From: Ascaphus truei | Taxonomy: Eukaryota; Chordata; Amphibia; Anura; Ascaphidae | Assembly: GCA_036426205.1 (NCBI GenBank) | Contig: CM071569.1 | Coordinates: forward strand, 62,001 to 126,000 | Direction: 5' to 3' | Length of the DNA: 64,000 nt | Part shown: positions 44,400-56,747 of the stretch, piece by piece | Position numbering within the stretch: position 1 is the stretch's first letter | Layout: each line of letters opens with the position of its first letter | Notes under the pieces: model-generated | Database searches by the model: none | Seen by the model: only the letters and a program-made list of their open reading frames with translations | What the model was told of the DNA's origin: nothing | Translations under genes and position numbers: made by a program

Positions 44400-45300
44400 G
44401 CGATGGTACCAGAGTACCACAGCCAACCCGGCACATCTCTGAATTCAAAAATGGAGAGGAGCCTTTTGTATCCCTGCGGATACTTTATCTAAAAAAGAGC
44501 TTTTAATCACACTAGTTCAAGTTCAAACACAATCGGCATGGGAAACTTAGGTTTTAGGGCACCCAGAAATAAAATTCTTTTTGCCCCTAGACCCTAGGAA
44601 ACCCCACACACGACCACCACCGGGTCCGGGAATGAGGGACCCCCATAAAGGGTCACGCTCGCCACGAGGGTCACGCCATTGACTCTAATGGGAGCGGAGG
44701 TCCCATTGAATCCTATGACGGCACCGGCCCATGCATTTCCTAGGGCGGTGCCGGCCATATTGATTCCAATGGGGGAGAGCCGCGTGGCTTTAAAACGGCT
44801 AAGTCCGAAAGGGTAAAAGTGTAAGCCTATATCTCCGGTTCTGTGAATACCAGAGGGTAGGGATTTTGGTCGAAGGTAGTCACTGTTCCGGCATGACTTC
44901 ATGGCCATTTGCAGCCCTCTCGGATCAACCAGACAGAGTGTAGGCAAATGTGAAAATTGTAGTTTTACCATAGACGTCAATGGCGGAGTTGATCCATTGA
45001 AAGCCTATAGCGGCGGAGTCCATTGACTTCAATGGCGGAGTTGCTCCATTGAAAGCCTATAGCGGCGGTGCCCGTTGATTTCACTGGGAGAGTAAAAAGC
45101 AGAGATTTCTTTTAGCTATAGCGGAGAATCCTGCATTAAAGTTAAAAGGGGATTTTAACTTGTTTTTTGTATCTCCGGTTCTGGGGGTCGTGGAAGGCTG
45201 ATATTTGGCCACTATGGCAAAGGTCTTCCAGCATGAGGACCTGGCAAATTTCAGCTCGCTCAGACCAACAGAACGGATTATTTTAATATGTGTAGATATT
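44400..45300 (+). repeat. Repeat related to the fold-back loop, with ~60-bp tandem units
   Basis: 'tatctccggttctg' occurs at about 44,830 and 45,170, with 'gcagccctctcggatcaacc' near 44,915, matching 1800-2080 in diverged form. 'tcaatggcggagttg(a/c)tcca' and 'gaaagcctatagcggcgg' repeat at 44,979 and 45,030. No gene. Confidence 0.55.
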
Positions 45301-45504
45301 AAAGAAATACTGTTTTCCAAGGCTGGTATAAAAACCCGGGAAAATTACTGGCTCTGCTTTATGTTAATGTTCATTGGGGAGACAAGTGGTCTACAATAAA
45401 CCCTCTGATCAAAGGCTGACCACTCTGATTGTGTACAATAGGGCAGGGGAATGCAGAGCCTGAGTGGTCTGTAAGTGTCTTAATTTACACTTACAGACAG
45501 AAGG

Positions 45505-45845
45505 GTTGCCTGACTACAAAGAGGTCTGCTAGACATTCAGGCACCCCAAGGTTAAGGTATGGGGGCTGAAACTTCATATAAACGAGTGTAAGCCCTATAC
45601 CCATTGTTTTCGTGATGTCTTCTATAGGCACCTGTCATGCTTTTAAGGAACCTTGCGTGTTAATGCATGTAGATTTTATGAGTTTTCCGTTGTCCAACCC
45701 TTAGTAAGTGTATTTCTTGTCTGTTATTTGTATCATCTCTTGTGTTTCACCTTCTTTAAGGACACATACTAATTTTTATATTCTAAGTCGTGTTCAATTA
45801 CACCCAGATATTTTGGTGTGTATAACCTATACAAGCTACCGTAGA
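45505..45845 (+). repeat. Interspersed repeat family R1, copy 3 (indel-rich)
   Basis: Copy of 44,025-44,345 with many one- to three-base losses and a replaced middle (about 45,625-45,690). Confidence 0.8.
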
Positions 45846-47010
45846 TCAATGGCCACATATTAGTGTGAGCGAGACTTCATGCAAGATTCAGAGCCTCGAC
45901 GGTTATGCTTGTGTATACGACGGTTTACACCTATGCGTCCGCGCTTACACGACGCCCGTCCTGTATTTGGCTCTAATAGTTTTCAGCGTCCCACAGCGCA
46001 CTCTCACCAACCTCCCCGCTTCTTATACATCTCCTAGCACACCTTACAACCCAAAATGTGGAGTATGTGATTTGCAATCTTCCCTCCGTTATCCCCTCTC
46101 GTCCCCTGCTCAGATGATTCTTCCTGCACTCCATAGAATCGCAGAACGCAATCTCCCCTGAAAAAAAGATGAAAAATCCCCTGCGTACCCAGTACGAGGC
46201 CCCTGGAGTGTGCCAAACAATAGTGATACAACATGTGTTAAAGTTTATGTCTTTAAATGTTTCTGTAACAAATTTCATACATTTCCTGCACAATGACATG
46301 GAGCAAATTGTATCATCTTGTGTAAATTGGCAAAATATGGTCATTTGCAGCCGGAGAAAAAAGTTGCAAAGCATTGGCAATCACGTATATCTTACTAAGA
46401 AAGCCCTTTGATATCAACTGTTACAAAACATCTTGACGAATATCGAGGAATACTGACATTTTTTTCCAATATGCGCATAACTATTACAGAAGAGACAGAA
46501 GTAAAACTTTTACACCCATAAAAGACAAAATGGAAATGGAATAAGACAAATTTAATAAGATTGAAAAAAGCACAAACCCATCAGGGGTATAAGTGAATCA
46601 CAATGCCCAGACAACAAAGTAAGAGGAGTGGAGCAAGGAAAGGGAAGGGTGGGGTGGAGCGGGGGGAGGGGAAAAAAGGGAAGTGATCTAAAATAACAAG
46701 GGAAGGGGGGGGGGGGGCAACGTTTCGGGGTTTGAACCCCTTCTTCAGGCCAGTTCAAAAAAGGCAAAAAAATGTCTAGTGGTTCTTCCCTAGACACTGT
46801 AATAGCTCCCTATGAAATAATGTACATAGCAAACAAAATATAACCCAACAGGGAAAATGAGCAATAGTCCAGCGCCTTCAAGCAAATTATTTAGTACAGT
46901 AGAGGCAACTCTTATTCGAACAAAAACCAGTGGCAATTCCCCAAAAAACCCAGGAAACACCCAGGTACATGCTGGGTACATGCCTTAAACTTTCCTGAAA
47001 CTAGCCCCAG
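45846..47010. other. Intergenic DNA, no gene seen
   Basis: Several unremarkable open frames without known motifs. A G-run lies at 46,705-46,718 and 'cgtttcggggtttgaacccc' near 46,724, typical of repeat DNA. Confidence 0.4.
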
Positions 47011-47139
47011 CATTTCTGCATTGATTAATGGCCTATCAGATTAACAGCGGGGGTCCCTGGCAGTCCCATTCAAACTGAATGGGACTGCGAGGGATCCCTG
47101 CTGTGTTAATTCTATGGGTCGTTAGTCAATGCAGAAATG
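47011..47139. repeat. Short inverted repeat (hairpin)
   Basis: CATTTCTGCATTGATTAATG ... GTTAGTCAATGCAGAAATG, centred on CAGTCCCATTCAAACTGAAT at about 47,061-47,087. The right arm is followed by 'ccttaaacgtgcctcaaact', a diverged partner of 'ccttaaactttcctgaaact' on the left. Confidence 0.8.
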
Positions 47140-48421
47140 CCTTAAACGTGCCTCAAACTAGCCCAGAACATACCCAGCACATACCCAGAATGTAACCCGG
47201 CTAGTTTACGGCAAATGTTAGAATAAACGTTGCCTCTACTGTATATAACTGCAAATTAAAGTCCACTGAGAGTCCCACTGAGCAGAAAAAAGTATTCCAA
47301 AATATCCTTGGTATACCACAGATTGAATGGCTGAAAAAATGCACACAAAAATGGTAAACAATGGGAAATGACAACACAGGTACAAATGCTCCAAATAGCA
47401 CATAAATGCAGTAATGCCACCAAACAGTGATAGTCCTGGGTGTTGCTACAAACCCTGTGGGTGCTCGTGGGCGTCTGATGGCAGATGGTCAAACTGTTCA
47501 CTCTCACACTGAAGGACGACCGACTTATGTGGCCGGACTGTATCCCTTCCCAAGTCTTAGGAAGCTGGGCCCCAACATATGAGGTTGGCCCCAGTTGGTC
47601 ACAAGGGGGGAACTGGGCATGGAACATTCCCAGCAGAGTGGTGTGAGACCAGTGGAGCACAGTGTAAGCATATCCTGTGATACAGTGGTGGGGTGAGAGC
47701 AGCAGTGGTGTGAGACCAGATGGAGTTGGCGTAGGGGTCTCCTGCCAAACTAGTTGCAGGACACACGGGGTCGTCAGCATACAATGGTAGTGGGTTTGGC
47801 TGACAGTTTCATTTTTATAAATAAATTAAGCTGTGACAATATTTTACTTCCACAAAACTGTGTGGTCTCTGTTTTGTATGTGGAGGTAAGAAATCACGGC
47901 GGTTCTGATGAAGTACAGCCCTGTACAAAACACGTAGAGGTTACATCACAGCTGACTCTGTTCAGTGCTTGACGCTGCTCTCAGAGATATGTCAGCACTC
48001 TCTTTGCCGGGAATCTCTGTCACGGGAGACTACGTATTTACACCTTTATACCGGGATCATATCACTGAGCAAAACCAAGAACTAAAACAAATTGCGATTT
48101 ATTCCTTAGAAATAGATGTACACACAGTGAATTTCACTAAACAAGAGGAAACACACTTACTGGGATCTGGGCTACAAAACTAACCTTTCCTAGTTTCAAT
48201 AGTACAGAAAACAAAGTCTTTACAAAGTCCTTTAGATGACCGGGACTAAGCCCGAAAAGTCCTGTAACTGATCTCAGCACACAGTTCCTTACGCCACCGC
48301 TTTTTCCACTCTGGAGGTGCTGAAATCCCTTGACCGGGAGCGAGTACCAAACGTCCTGGTACTCTTTTCGGCTTGTAGTTCCAGCCACGCCTGCTATGTT
48401 CTCATTTTCATAGAAAAAACA
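47140..48421. other. Intergenic DNA, no gene assigned
   Basis: The open frame at 47,780-47,256 (minus) has no recognisable domain and biased composition; I do not call it a gene. Confidence 0.4.
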
Positions 48422-48690
48422 AGGCATAAAGCCCTGGTAAAACGCTGCACCACAAATTTCAAAGAAGCAAAAGAGAGAGAATAAAAATGTTTTAATGTGC
48501 AAAACAAGAAAGATTACACTGACATGTTTTGCCAAAAATTGGCTTTATCAAAGTGCACTTTGATAAAGCCAATTTTTGGCGAAACATGTCAGTGTAATCC
48601 TTCAGTTTTTGCACATTAAATCATTTTTATTCTCTCCTTTTTGCTTCTTTGAAATTTGTGGTGCAGCTTTTTACCAGGGCTATATGCCTT
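48422..48690. repeat. Long near-perfect hairpin (~135-bp arms)
   Basis: GGCATAAAGCCCTGGTAAAA ... TTTTTACCAGGGCTATATGCC, with ATTTCAAAGAAGCAAAAGAG/CTTTTTGCTTCTTTGAAAT and TTACACTGACATG/CATGTCAGTGTAA inside. The centre is TATCAAAGTGCACTTTGATA at 48,547-48,566 with no loop. Confidence 0.93.
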
Positions 48691-51600
48691 TTTTTTTCTA
48701 TTAGTATCTCTCCTAAACGTTTTTTGCACACAGAGGCTTCCAGAGGATTCTAACTTCAAGGATATTTTACCCTGCAAGTGAAGAATGACCCTGCAAACTG
48801 AAAAGAAAACTCCTATGGTTGTGCTTCTCACTAGGGAGTGACAAAGAACATTTACTACATCAACAGTGAGTATTACTCCAATTATTGCTGGACTTATTAT
48901 TTGTACCGGAGGTGTGAAGTCTATGCATTTGAATATACATATGGTCATCTGACCGCAGTTCAGTGCTAAATCCTCATAGTGTACATTTATCCAGTTAAGT
49001 CCTGCATAAAGGGTTTCCACAGCCTTTTTTTTCTATTGCATTGCATTATTGAAAGGATTCGGGATTTTCTACAGTGAATTGCTTTCTTTTTTAGTGTATC
49101 CAACCTATTAGAGCCCCAGCCACCTTCCCTATTGAGGGTAATCTTATGTTCTCTTTTCAGAACTTGCCCCAAAAAGTGGGACTTAGAACATTTCTTGCCT
49201 AGAAATATCTGAAGGCGGCTCGCGTCTATTTCTCACAGAGCATCTTTTGGTCAGTTCAAATTTGCCGCTGCTTAGAATCTCTTGAGCTGATTGGCTGCTA
49301 GGTTTCTTATAGGATTTCAGCCGCATTCACAGAATAAAGAAAAAACACAGCGCACAACGCTCATAGTGAAGAGTGAAACAAAAATATGTATTAATAACAG
49401 TTAAAGGTTCTGCGTTTTGTCTAGTGTTTAGGGTTTCTGAGCCACCCCCAGTTACGGCTGCAGACGCTAGTTATCTTATATTGGTTGAAGGTTGTATACT
49501 GTATATACTTATATATTTTTTTTATACTGTATCCACATCTATTCACTTACATATGTGTGGGGACATTTAGGTAGATTTAGTGCCTTCTTTCACCCTTGTG
49601 AGTTGATTTTAGTTACGCACTTCATTCCTTTTTTTACTCCCATTCACAGAATACCTCCACCAATCAGAGCATTGGAATATTTTCATCAGCTTATCAGTGA
49701 TTTTCCGGTACCCTGAAGCTGGGCGGGCACAAATTCCAATTCTGCAAAGGGGCATGCGCCAACCTGGCACCTCTGCCTCTTAGCATATTGAGCGGGGGAC
49801 TGGGCCAGGCTCCTCAGAGTCTGGGGCCGGGAAAATGGTCGCCGGATAGCCCTTATTCATGCTTGGCCGTGGTACTTAAGCATAAATCCGGTACGCAGCC
49901 CACTCTAACACCTTGGCATCTCTGAGACTTTCAAGTCTGGGACCCGATCAGACTCAGTGGCACCAAGCCTGGTGGACATTTTGTCTCTCGGAACCAGGGA
50001 CTTGGAAATTTCCCAGCTCATACACAGTGCATAAAACATATATACCTTTATACACCAGGTTAATAAAAAAATCTCACAAAATTCTTCTGTACCACGTCCC
50101 CTAGGATCTACTGAAAAGACACGCACATTCATTTTCAGAGCGCCTAGACCATCCTAAAATAAGTTTACTAAAATGATGCTTCAAATAATGCTTAGGTTAA
50201 GTTCCAGAGTTACTTCTAATGTACCGCAGCTGGACTTAGAAATAATTTCACTCTCGCAACCTCATGGATGGTTGGAGACACTCCGAACCCCTATACCGGG
50301 TCAAGGGTTTGGGAGACATACTGTGGGGGACTCCCCCTAAACCAGGAATCCCTGACTATAACCAGGATATGCGTATCCCTATGCCCCCCTTTTGCCTTTC
50401 TGGCCTGTGCTGAAGCAGGGTACCCTGGCGGTGAGCCGTGTAACTGCTTTCCAGGGAGGACTTTGTCCAGAGGTCCGTGTCTACATGTGTTCCCGGGAAT
50501 CCAACTCGGCTCCCGGCTACATTTTTGGGGTGGACAGCAACTCTGGTCCCCATCTAACTAGACACAATTTGACAACACTTTTACTGCAAAGTCTATCCTG
50601 AAATTCATAGCCTGAGAATCTCCACTGGTTAGCACGCCTGGAAAGGCAAAAGACACATAAATTCTTTATTGTCGCATATTTTACATACAATGCATGGCAG
50701 TGCATATCCAACAGTCAGGCCCAAGAGCTGACATTCTAAGACCCCATAACATGGATCAGGGACAACCAAGTTGTCTAGACCTTTATTAGTGAGCCTGGTT
50801 ACCCCCTCACCGTCACAATCCCCACTACGGACGATACCAGGAAGTGCCGGATCTACTGATCAGACCATAAAAAACCTGTCCAAGCACATAGGACATGATG
50901 TCACTCAGTGCCACACTTCCATAGCGTCCAATTGGCCAGATAAACAGTGACTGCAAATCTACCTACTGCATAAAATCTTAAATGTAAATTTTCACTTACA
51001 GTACTTTTTAATTTCTGTTAAGAATATACGTTTTTACTCACCTCCGCTGCGCTCTGTGTTTCTTCTTTCTTCTTGTCCTCGGACATCCCCTTTGATGGAA
51101 TTTGTAGGAGATGGGAGGGCTCCCACACAGCAGCTGTAAGGATCTAAAGTTACTTTTAACCCTTCACCAACTATCTGGAATAAAGAGGGCGATTCAATCT
51201 CGCACCCCAGTAATTAGGCCAGTAGATTGACAACACAACCCTTTTCTCTACCCTGCATGCGCAATCAGATGTGAAGTCCATATACCTTTTGATTTTCCAT
51301 GGACATTTCCTCTTCCTGGCGCCTGACATTTTCTGTAAAGAGTCCTGACTGTGGGGTTATAGGAGGGAGAGTAGCGTTTTAACTGGTGTCAAAGGAAACA
51401 CATACTAAACCTGTAGACACTCACTGACACAAAACACAATCATGTGAAGGCAATATAGAAAGAATGCAGAATCTAGTATTTTGATCCAGCTACAAGACAA
51501 ATGCAGAGCAACTCTAGTACCTCACCCCCAACATCTCTCTCCCAACATACCTCATCTTTCCCTTTTCCTCTCTCTTTCTTATAGACTGTAGGCTCCAAGA

Positions 51601-51930
51601 AACACATTCCCTCCCATTGTGTGCACTGAGAGTGGATTGTGAGCATGATACATTTATGATATCTTATCGTAGTCATGAGAAAAGGAATATATCAGCCCTT
51701 TTGTAGATGCATTAAAAAAACAGCATTTTTTGAAATACAGTCTTTATGCATGAAGATGCGACAGTGTTGTAACACATCATCTATGTATTTAACTAAGCAT
51801 TCATTCAGATCAGCTGACCTTGTGACAGATGGAGCGATGACATCCATCATCTCATGTGTCCTAGAGAGAAGAACATGATAAACAAAAGTTAGTCCTTCTG
51901 AATGTAGAGATGTTTGTTAGACATTGATCT
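48691..51930. other. Intergenic, partly repeat-derived DNA, no gene
   Basis: No known protein motifs in any frame. On the minus strand, TGTGACGGTGAGGGGGTAAC starts at 50,816, like the start of a Ty3-type LTR, but I could not find the other end. T-rich stretches and diverged repeats fill the rest. Confidence 0.35.
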
Positions 51931-51937
51931 GTGTGTG

Positions 51938-52000
<63 letters not shown>
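51931..52000 (+). repeat. (GT)n microsatellite
   Basis: About 34 GT units with one TTT interruption. Confidence 0.97.
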
Positions 52001-52008
52001 ATACGTAT

Positions 52009-52672
52009 TGTGACATAGTCCCAGAATATTAGGCAGTGGTCTATCCGATTTTAAGACAGAAAGATGAAGAAAGGGAAAAAATGATCCATTCCACAGTTTC
52101 ACGTTTGCTGAGACTGTGGGATAGAAACTCCAGGCCAGAGATTAATGGTTCTGGTTTCCCTCACCTGCTCTCCTAATTACTAGAACAGGTATTTAGAGCA
52201 GAGAGGGTCGCTTTTTCAGTCTCTCACCTAGAGCCTGAAGGCTTGGGGTATTGCAGCTTCCCTGCATCCAGTTCGGGGAGGACGCCCCCTTCACATACAG
52301 CAGCATATGAGGATCTAATGGGGTGCTGTCCCCTTCTCACAGTTAAGGGCTCAATGTTATTATACCTGTGTGTTATTTAAAGTTGGTAACTGGCTTAGCC
52401 AGCCAATATTGCAGATAGGGGCATGCATGTGAGTTGGAATCCTGGCAGGAGTAGATGTTTCCTTTTAGGATTTATTTTGTTCTTAAAGTGACGGAGTTTA
52501 AAAATGTGTAGTGTCACTAATGGAAGAATAAACCGCTGAAGGTTTAGGGCTACGTGCCCCTTGTGTGTATACACATGTTTGTCCCCCATTTATACAAAAC
52601 AAACCCTAGAAGACTGTGTCAGGAAGAGCCTGGGCAAGCAGCAGTGCTACATAAAGGGAGCAGTTTGCCACA
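52009..52672 (+). mobile_element. LTR of a Ty3-type (?) retrotransposon
   Basis: TGTGACATAGTCCC to GTTTGCCACA, 664 bp, with the TGTGACA/TGCCACA end pair. GAAGAATAAACCGC near 52,525 is a polyadenylation-type signal. Two bases later, TGGTGGATGAGTGCGGGC (52,675-52,692) is a PBS candidate. The structure resembles the solo LTR at 14,593-15,216. Confidence 0.6.
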
Positions 52673-52674
52673 TA

Positions 52675-52692
52675 TGGTGGATGAGTGCGGGC
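52675..52692 (+). other. Candidate primer-binding site after LTR
   Basis: TGGTGGATGAGTGCGGGC, starting two bases after the LTR. The tRNA was not identified. Confidence 0.4.
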
Positions 52693-53058
52693 AGACACTG
52701 AAAGGTCTGTGGGTTTGAGGAAAAAGTGGGGATTTAAAATGGCCGCCCGGCCGAAGTAAAGTGCAGAGTCTGCGAGTGAAGTCTGTCCCACTGTGTATGA
52801 CTAGCTGTGCTTAAAACATACACCGAGAATGTGTGAAGTGTGGATGCAATAGCACCCAGAAGTCAGTAGATGAAGATATGTTAAGGCGCTGAACACAAGC
52901 AGAAAAGCAAAAAATGTTGCTGAAGAAAGTGAAAATGGCATCTAGCAAGTGCTGAATGTAAATTCTGCCCATCGGGTATGAAAAAAGTGCTGTGCTGTGT
53001 AAAGCTGACGCCATAAGCAAAGTGTTGAGTATCAAGTTTTCACTGCCGGGTTTTTTAA

Positions 53059-53232
53059 ATGGCCGACGTGAAATGTTTGTTTTGCAATGTACGTGATCAT
53101 ACAAAACAGTGTCCTTTCAGGCCATACAATGATGATGGCGACGACGACGACTCGTTCCCACAGATTAAATTAGTATGCTGGGCCTGTAATGAAGTAGGTC
53201 ACATGGAAGACGTGTGTCTCCAAAATTTCTAA
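53059..53232 (+). CDS. Small double zinc-knuckle ORF (57 aa), likely gag nucleocapsid-like
   Basis: ATG at 53,059 gives MADVKCLFCNVRDHTKQC (C-x2-C-x4-H-x4-C), an acidic linker (YNDDGDDDD), then CWACNEVGHMEDVC, a second C-x2-C-x4-H-x4-C knuckle, and TAA at 53,230. The frame reads on for about 30 more codons after the stop. CCHC knuckles bind nucleic acid and are typical of retroelement Gag nucleocapsid and of CNBP-like proteins. Lying 387 bp after the LTR/PBS, it may belong to that retroelement. Upstream text (for example GTAAAGTGCAGAGTCTGCGA at 52,757) hints at further decayed Cys motifs. Confidence 0.55.
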   Translation: MADVKCLFCNVRDHTKQCPFRPYNDDGDDDDSFPQIKLVCWACNEVGHMEDVCLQNF

Positions 53233-54532
53233 GAGAAACAGCTGCAAAAGCAAGCAATGCGTTGTGAGCACCAGCAAGATGTGGAAGCTGATACCAGTGA
53301 GTGTGTGCCCAGTAATACTGAAGTCTCTTGAGCTATTAAAAAATAGAGAAAGATGAAAAGAAAAAAAAAGTATTTCTCAAGTCACTGCTGAAGCATACCT
53401 GCTGTTCCAGGAGAGCTGAGTTGCCGCGATGTTAAGGGGCAACAGGACAGGCTTTTGGGTGATCTTTAGTTCATTACTCGTTGGTACAGCGTCTCCAGCT
53501 GTGATGGGTTCCTAGGATGTTAATCTGGGCACGATGCCAAACTTTCTTCTCCCAGGTAATGCCTCGTGATAAGTTATATTCTGCCCTAAGCAGAAGCACT
53601 CATCGCGATGTTTCACCTGCAGAACTCTCAGTCTCACATCCTTTTTATGTCAGGGTATTGTGAGATTATTATAAAGAAACGTCACCCAGAGTTTGTATAA
53701 GATAAGGTTTGTTGTTTATTGTAATACAACAAAATAACCAGAAAACATCATAAGCAAAATTGCAAAGAAATGAGCTAACAGTAAGCTAACAGCTAACATT
53801 AAGCTAACAATCCATTTCTACCTATGCAGAGATTATTTAGTTAGTATGCTTGTCATACTCACGAACACAAAAGATATTATGATGGGTCACTCCAGTCTCA
53901 TCTATGTCTCGTCTCAGTGTGGCTCGCCACTCGGTTCTCCTGTAACATCGCCTCACGCTAACCTTTTATTGTTCTTTTCGTGCATGTAATACGTGGTGAT
54001 ACGTGGTGAACATGAGCATTATCTGTGGCAGATGACGTGTCTTACTGGCATTACAGTTTGACCAGAGAGTGCTTACAGTTCAAACAACTTCTGCTTTTTA
54101 TGCTAAGTACCTGCCTCTCAATGACATATGTCACAACAATACATCCTGGCCATTTCTCAGCAGACCAAAGAAATCCTAACTGCAAAAATTCTAGTAACTG
54201 ATATTATTTCCAAGGCAAGAAAAATAGCTAATATTCTGACAATATGCTCTAAGCTGTACTAAGACATATAATTATACTATATATGTACCTTATGCTACCT
54301 GTAATCCATAACAATGTAGGATGTCAGCTCCCACCATTGCATTCATTACCCCTCCTGCTCAGAAACTGACACCCAGGCAGAGGTATGGTGAACATGTAGC
54401 TTTATTACACATACTGCAGCAGCTTCTTCTCACAGCATATTGATACTGTCCAAAGTCCCAGGAACTCTGGATGGTGCCTGCCTGGTAGTATGGGGCCTTG
54501 AGTCTTGACGGTCTTTAGGCTTTTAGGACTAA
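53233..54532. other. Intergenic/retroelement interior, no gene seen
   Basis: About 53,640-54,100 is AT-rich with a small tandem phrase ('gctaacagtaagctaacagctaacattaagctaac'). No Gag, protease or RT motifs were found. Confidence 0.4.
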
Positions 54533-54581
54533 AATGGGCCAGCTCATCCTCGTGATGGGAGAGTCTCACAGCCCATGCTCT
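54533..54581 (+). repeat. Inverted repeat, left copy, flanking the coiled-coil segment
   Basis: GGGCCAGCTCATCCTCGTGA, then TGGGAGAGTCT and AGCCCATGCTCT; its reverse complement is at 56,748-56,795 with a few mismatches. Confidence 0.8.
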
Positions 54582-54649
54582 AGCCTTGACCGAACAACTT
54601 GACTTGCGCTGTCAGGACAACATGTGTCAGCAAGGCGCCAAGATGTGCT

Positions 54650-55503
54650 GCAGATCAGAGTGATGAGCAGAATTGTCATGGAAACAGTTGCAAAGGAAAA
54701 GAAGGAGCAAAGAGAAGCTGAATCCTTGATCTAGGATAAAGAAGCCTTCGTTTTTGCACTCCAAACTGCCCGCCATGATTGTGATGTCTTGCAGGAAAGA
54801 CTGGGTAAGGAGCAAGAGATTAACGCCCAGTTTCAGGAGGCTAACGCTGCTTTACAGAAGAATATACTCCCAGCTTTACATAAGTATTACTCTTTGAAGA
54901 AAACAGAGCGCCTCTTATGGAGTGAGTTGGAGGAGGTGACAACTATTCTGGAAAAGGCCAACACCTCAATTGCTACCATGGAGGAAAATCAGAACAAGTC
55001 TGACAAACTCATTGCTAACCTCAAACAGAAATATTAGGAGGCTCTACAAGAGGGCCACCGTCTAAACACAGAGCTAGTTATTTTGAAGGAAACCCATGAG
55101 AATGCCCTGAGTGACTTAGAGACTGTAAAGAAAGAATGTAAGTCTGAAAGAAGAACATTCAGATTTGTCTGACCAGGCTAGTGAAGGAAAGGAGAAGCAT
55201 CACCAAGCAGGAAAAAAATGAAGGGACAATTGTCCCTGGAAAATTTAGAAGTACAGGCAGCACTGCAGACCCAGCTTCAAGAGCTGCGGTACCATCTACA
55301 GGAGGCCAAGGAGAAGCCGTGGGTCCTGCAGGAAGAAAGTGTCCAGGCGGCTAACCAAGTACAAGTGCTACAGGAACAGCTGAGTACCCAGTGTATCCCC
55401 GCAGAGCAGTATGAGGAGCTGAAGGCCATGCTGCATGTCACCAGAGCATCGCTGGAGGTGGAGCTTAGATGCCAGGCGACTGTATCAGAGGGAGCGGGAA
55501 AAT
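54650..55503 (+). pseudogene. Coiled-coil protein fragment, broken
   Basis: Plus-strand frames read VMSRIVMETVAKEKKEQREA, a TAG near 54,731, then LQERLGKEQEINAQFQEANA, KKTERLLWSELEEVTTILEK, SDKLIANLKQKY, a TAG at 55,035, ALQEGHRLNTELVILKETHE, a frameshift/stop near 55,150, and KGQLSLENLEVQAALQTQLQ ... QYEELKAMLHVTRASLEVEL. The heptad pattern and Glu/Lys/Gln/Leu richness show a long coiled coil. The (P)AEQYEELK phrase recalls ankyrin/coiled-coil proteins such as RAI14/UACA, but I am not sure. There are no introns in about 850 bp, so it is a processed pseudogene or a retroelement-carried ORF. Confidence 0.5.
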
Positions 55504-55871
55504 GATTCATTTCTTGTCGTCTCCTTACTAATTGTTTTTTCTCATCTGATATTTTCTTATCCTATTTTTTGTTTGCGATTCCTCTTGTTTTTTTCACCGC
55601 TATCAACCACAATCTTTATCATTTCTTTATAATTGCTTACTAAAGTATCCCCATGCACTGCGAGCACGCTGATGCCATTTTTCAGCTCCATTTGACATTC
55701 TCTGTGGTTATTCCTGAGATTCTTGCTGTTGCTTGTTTCAATCTGCTGTATAATACGTTTTCTTCTTTCCAACTCTGCATCCAGATGTAATTTTCAGCGA
55801 ACCAAATCGGTGATCACTCCTTCAGTAAAAGAATGGACTGCCGTCTTCAATAGCATGTTTCTTTATAGCTA
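55504..55871. other. T-rich intergenic DNA, no gene seen
   Basis: Nothing supported. Confidence 0.4.
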
Positions 55872-56089
55872 CAGTGGTGGCCGCCTTTATCCTCCTGCGA
55901 ACGCTATCGCGGGAATTTTAAAACCGGGGAGGCGCGCGGCTTTTTTTCCGGCAGGTTTCCCGCGCCGCAGGCGCTTTCAATGATAAGCGCCATTAGCGCT
56001 TCTATGATGATGCGGCCGCCGTGCGGGAAACTCCGGAAGAAACGGAGGAAACCCCCGGGTAAGCTGTAGGATAAAGGCAGCCGCAACAG
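55872..56089. mobile_element. 218-bp MITE sharing termini with the large transposon
   Basis: Flanked by TA (55,870-55,871; 56,090-56,091). Ends CAGTGGTGGCCGCCTTTATC and, inward from the right, CTGTTGCGGCTGCCTTTATC. Both are close to the left end of the 15,242 element (CAGTGGCGGCTGCCTTTAG). GC-rich palindromic interior, no ORF. It is a likely non-autonomous relative moved by the same transposase family. Confidence 0.8.
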
Positions 56090-56747
56090 TATGACACAGT
56101 CGATTTCATTCTTGAATCTATTGGCTCCATTGCATGTCCATTCTCTATTTGGATTCCTCTTGAATAATGAATGATGTAAACGTTTTCACATTCTGTAAAT
56201 TCAACGATTCTATCTTCATATTCATTGCTTTTGCCATAATCACACTTATCAACTGATAGGCACCATTCTTTGCTTTGAAATCACCCATAAAGAACTTGGG
56301 GTTGACATTTCCTTGCTTGATTTCATGGTAGAAGTCTTCCACTTCATTGTCGGTGTGACTTGATGTTGGTGCATACACTAGGATTATTTGAAGTTTCTAT
56401 CTCTTGTAATCTGAGTGACAATTATTTCTGCTTTTTTCTGTGTTGGGTCTGTGATGTATCTCTTGCTCATACATGTAACATGATATGTCCCATAATACCT
56501 ATCTTTCCCCACATAGAATAGCTGTTATGAAAGTCCAGTTAAGTTCCAGGCAGTAACAGGTTAATTAATGGGCCAGTGACCCCCCCCCCACCTTCTGCTT
56601 CCCTTGAAGGTAAAGGAAGTGAGGTGATGACTCTTGGCCTGTGTTTAGCTTATCAGAGGTGGGCACAGTCCATGAGCCGGCCTTTTCCAGAGACTTTCAA
56701 GGAAAGTATCAAAATTAGAGCAGTCTTGTTCTCCCAGGCGAGGTGAG
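56090..56747. other. Intergenic DNA, no gene seen
   Basis: The minus frame at 56,378-56,145 reads MYAPTSSHTDNEVEDFYHEI and NPKFFMGDFKAKNGAY, which resembles the endonuclease domain of a non-LTR element (MYAPT...D.E...FY..., GDFNAK.G). It is probably a small decayed LINE endonuclease fragment. Confidence 0.45.
56145..56390 (-). pseudogene. Fragment of a non-LTR retrotransposon endonuclease
   Basis: MYAPTSSHTDNEVEDFYHEI, then FFMGDFKAKNG, matches the AP-endonuclease motifs YAPT and (M)GDFNAK(V)G common in RTE/BovB- and CR1-type LINEs; the Asn of GDFN is Lys here. Upstream text on the minus strand before 56,378 (IQTSNNPSV-like) also fits 'QxYAPT'. Only about 80 residues remain. Confidence 0.55.

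Noticed and set aside
47256..47780. 174-codon open frame on the minus strand
   Set aside because: No recognisable motif, repeat-like surroundings, no splice or promoter support.
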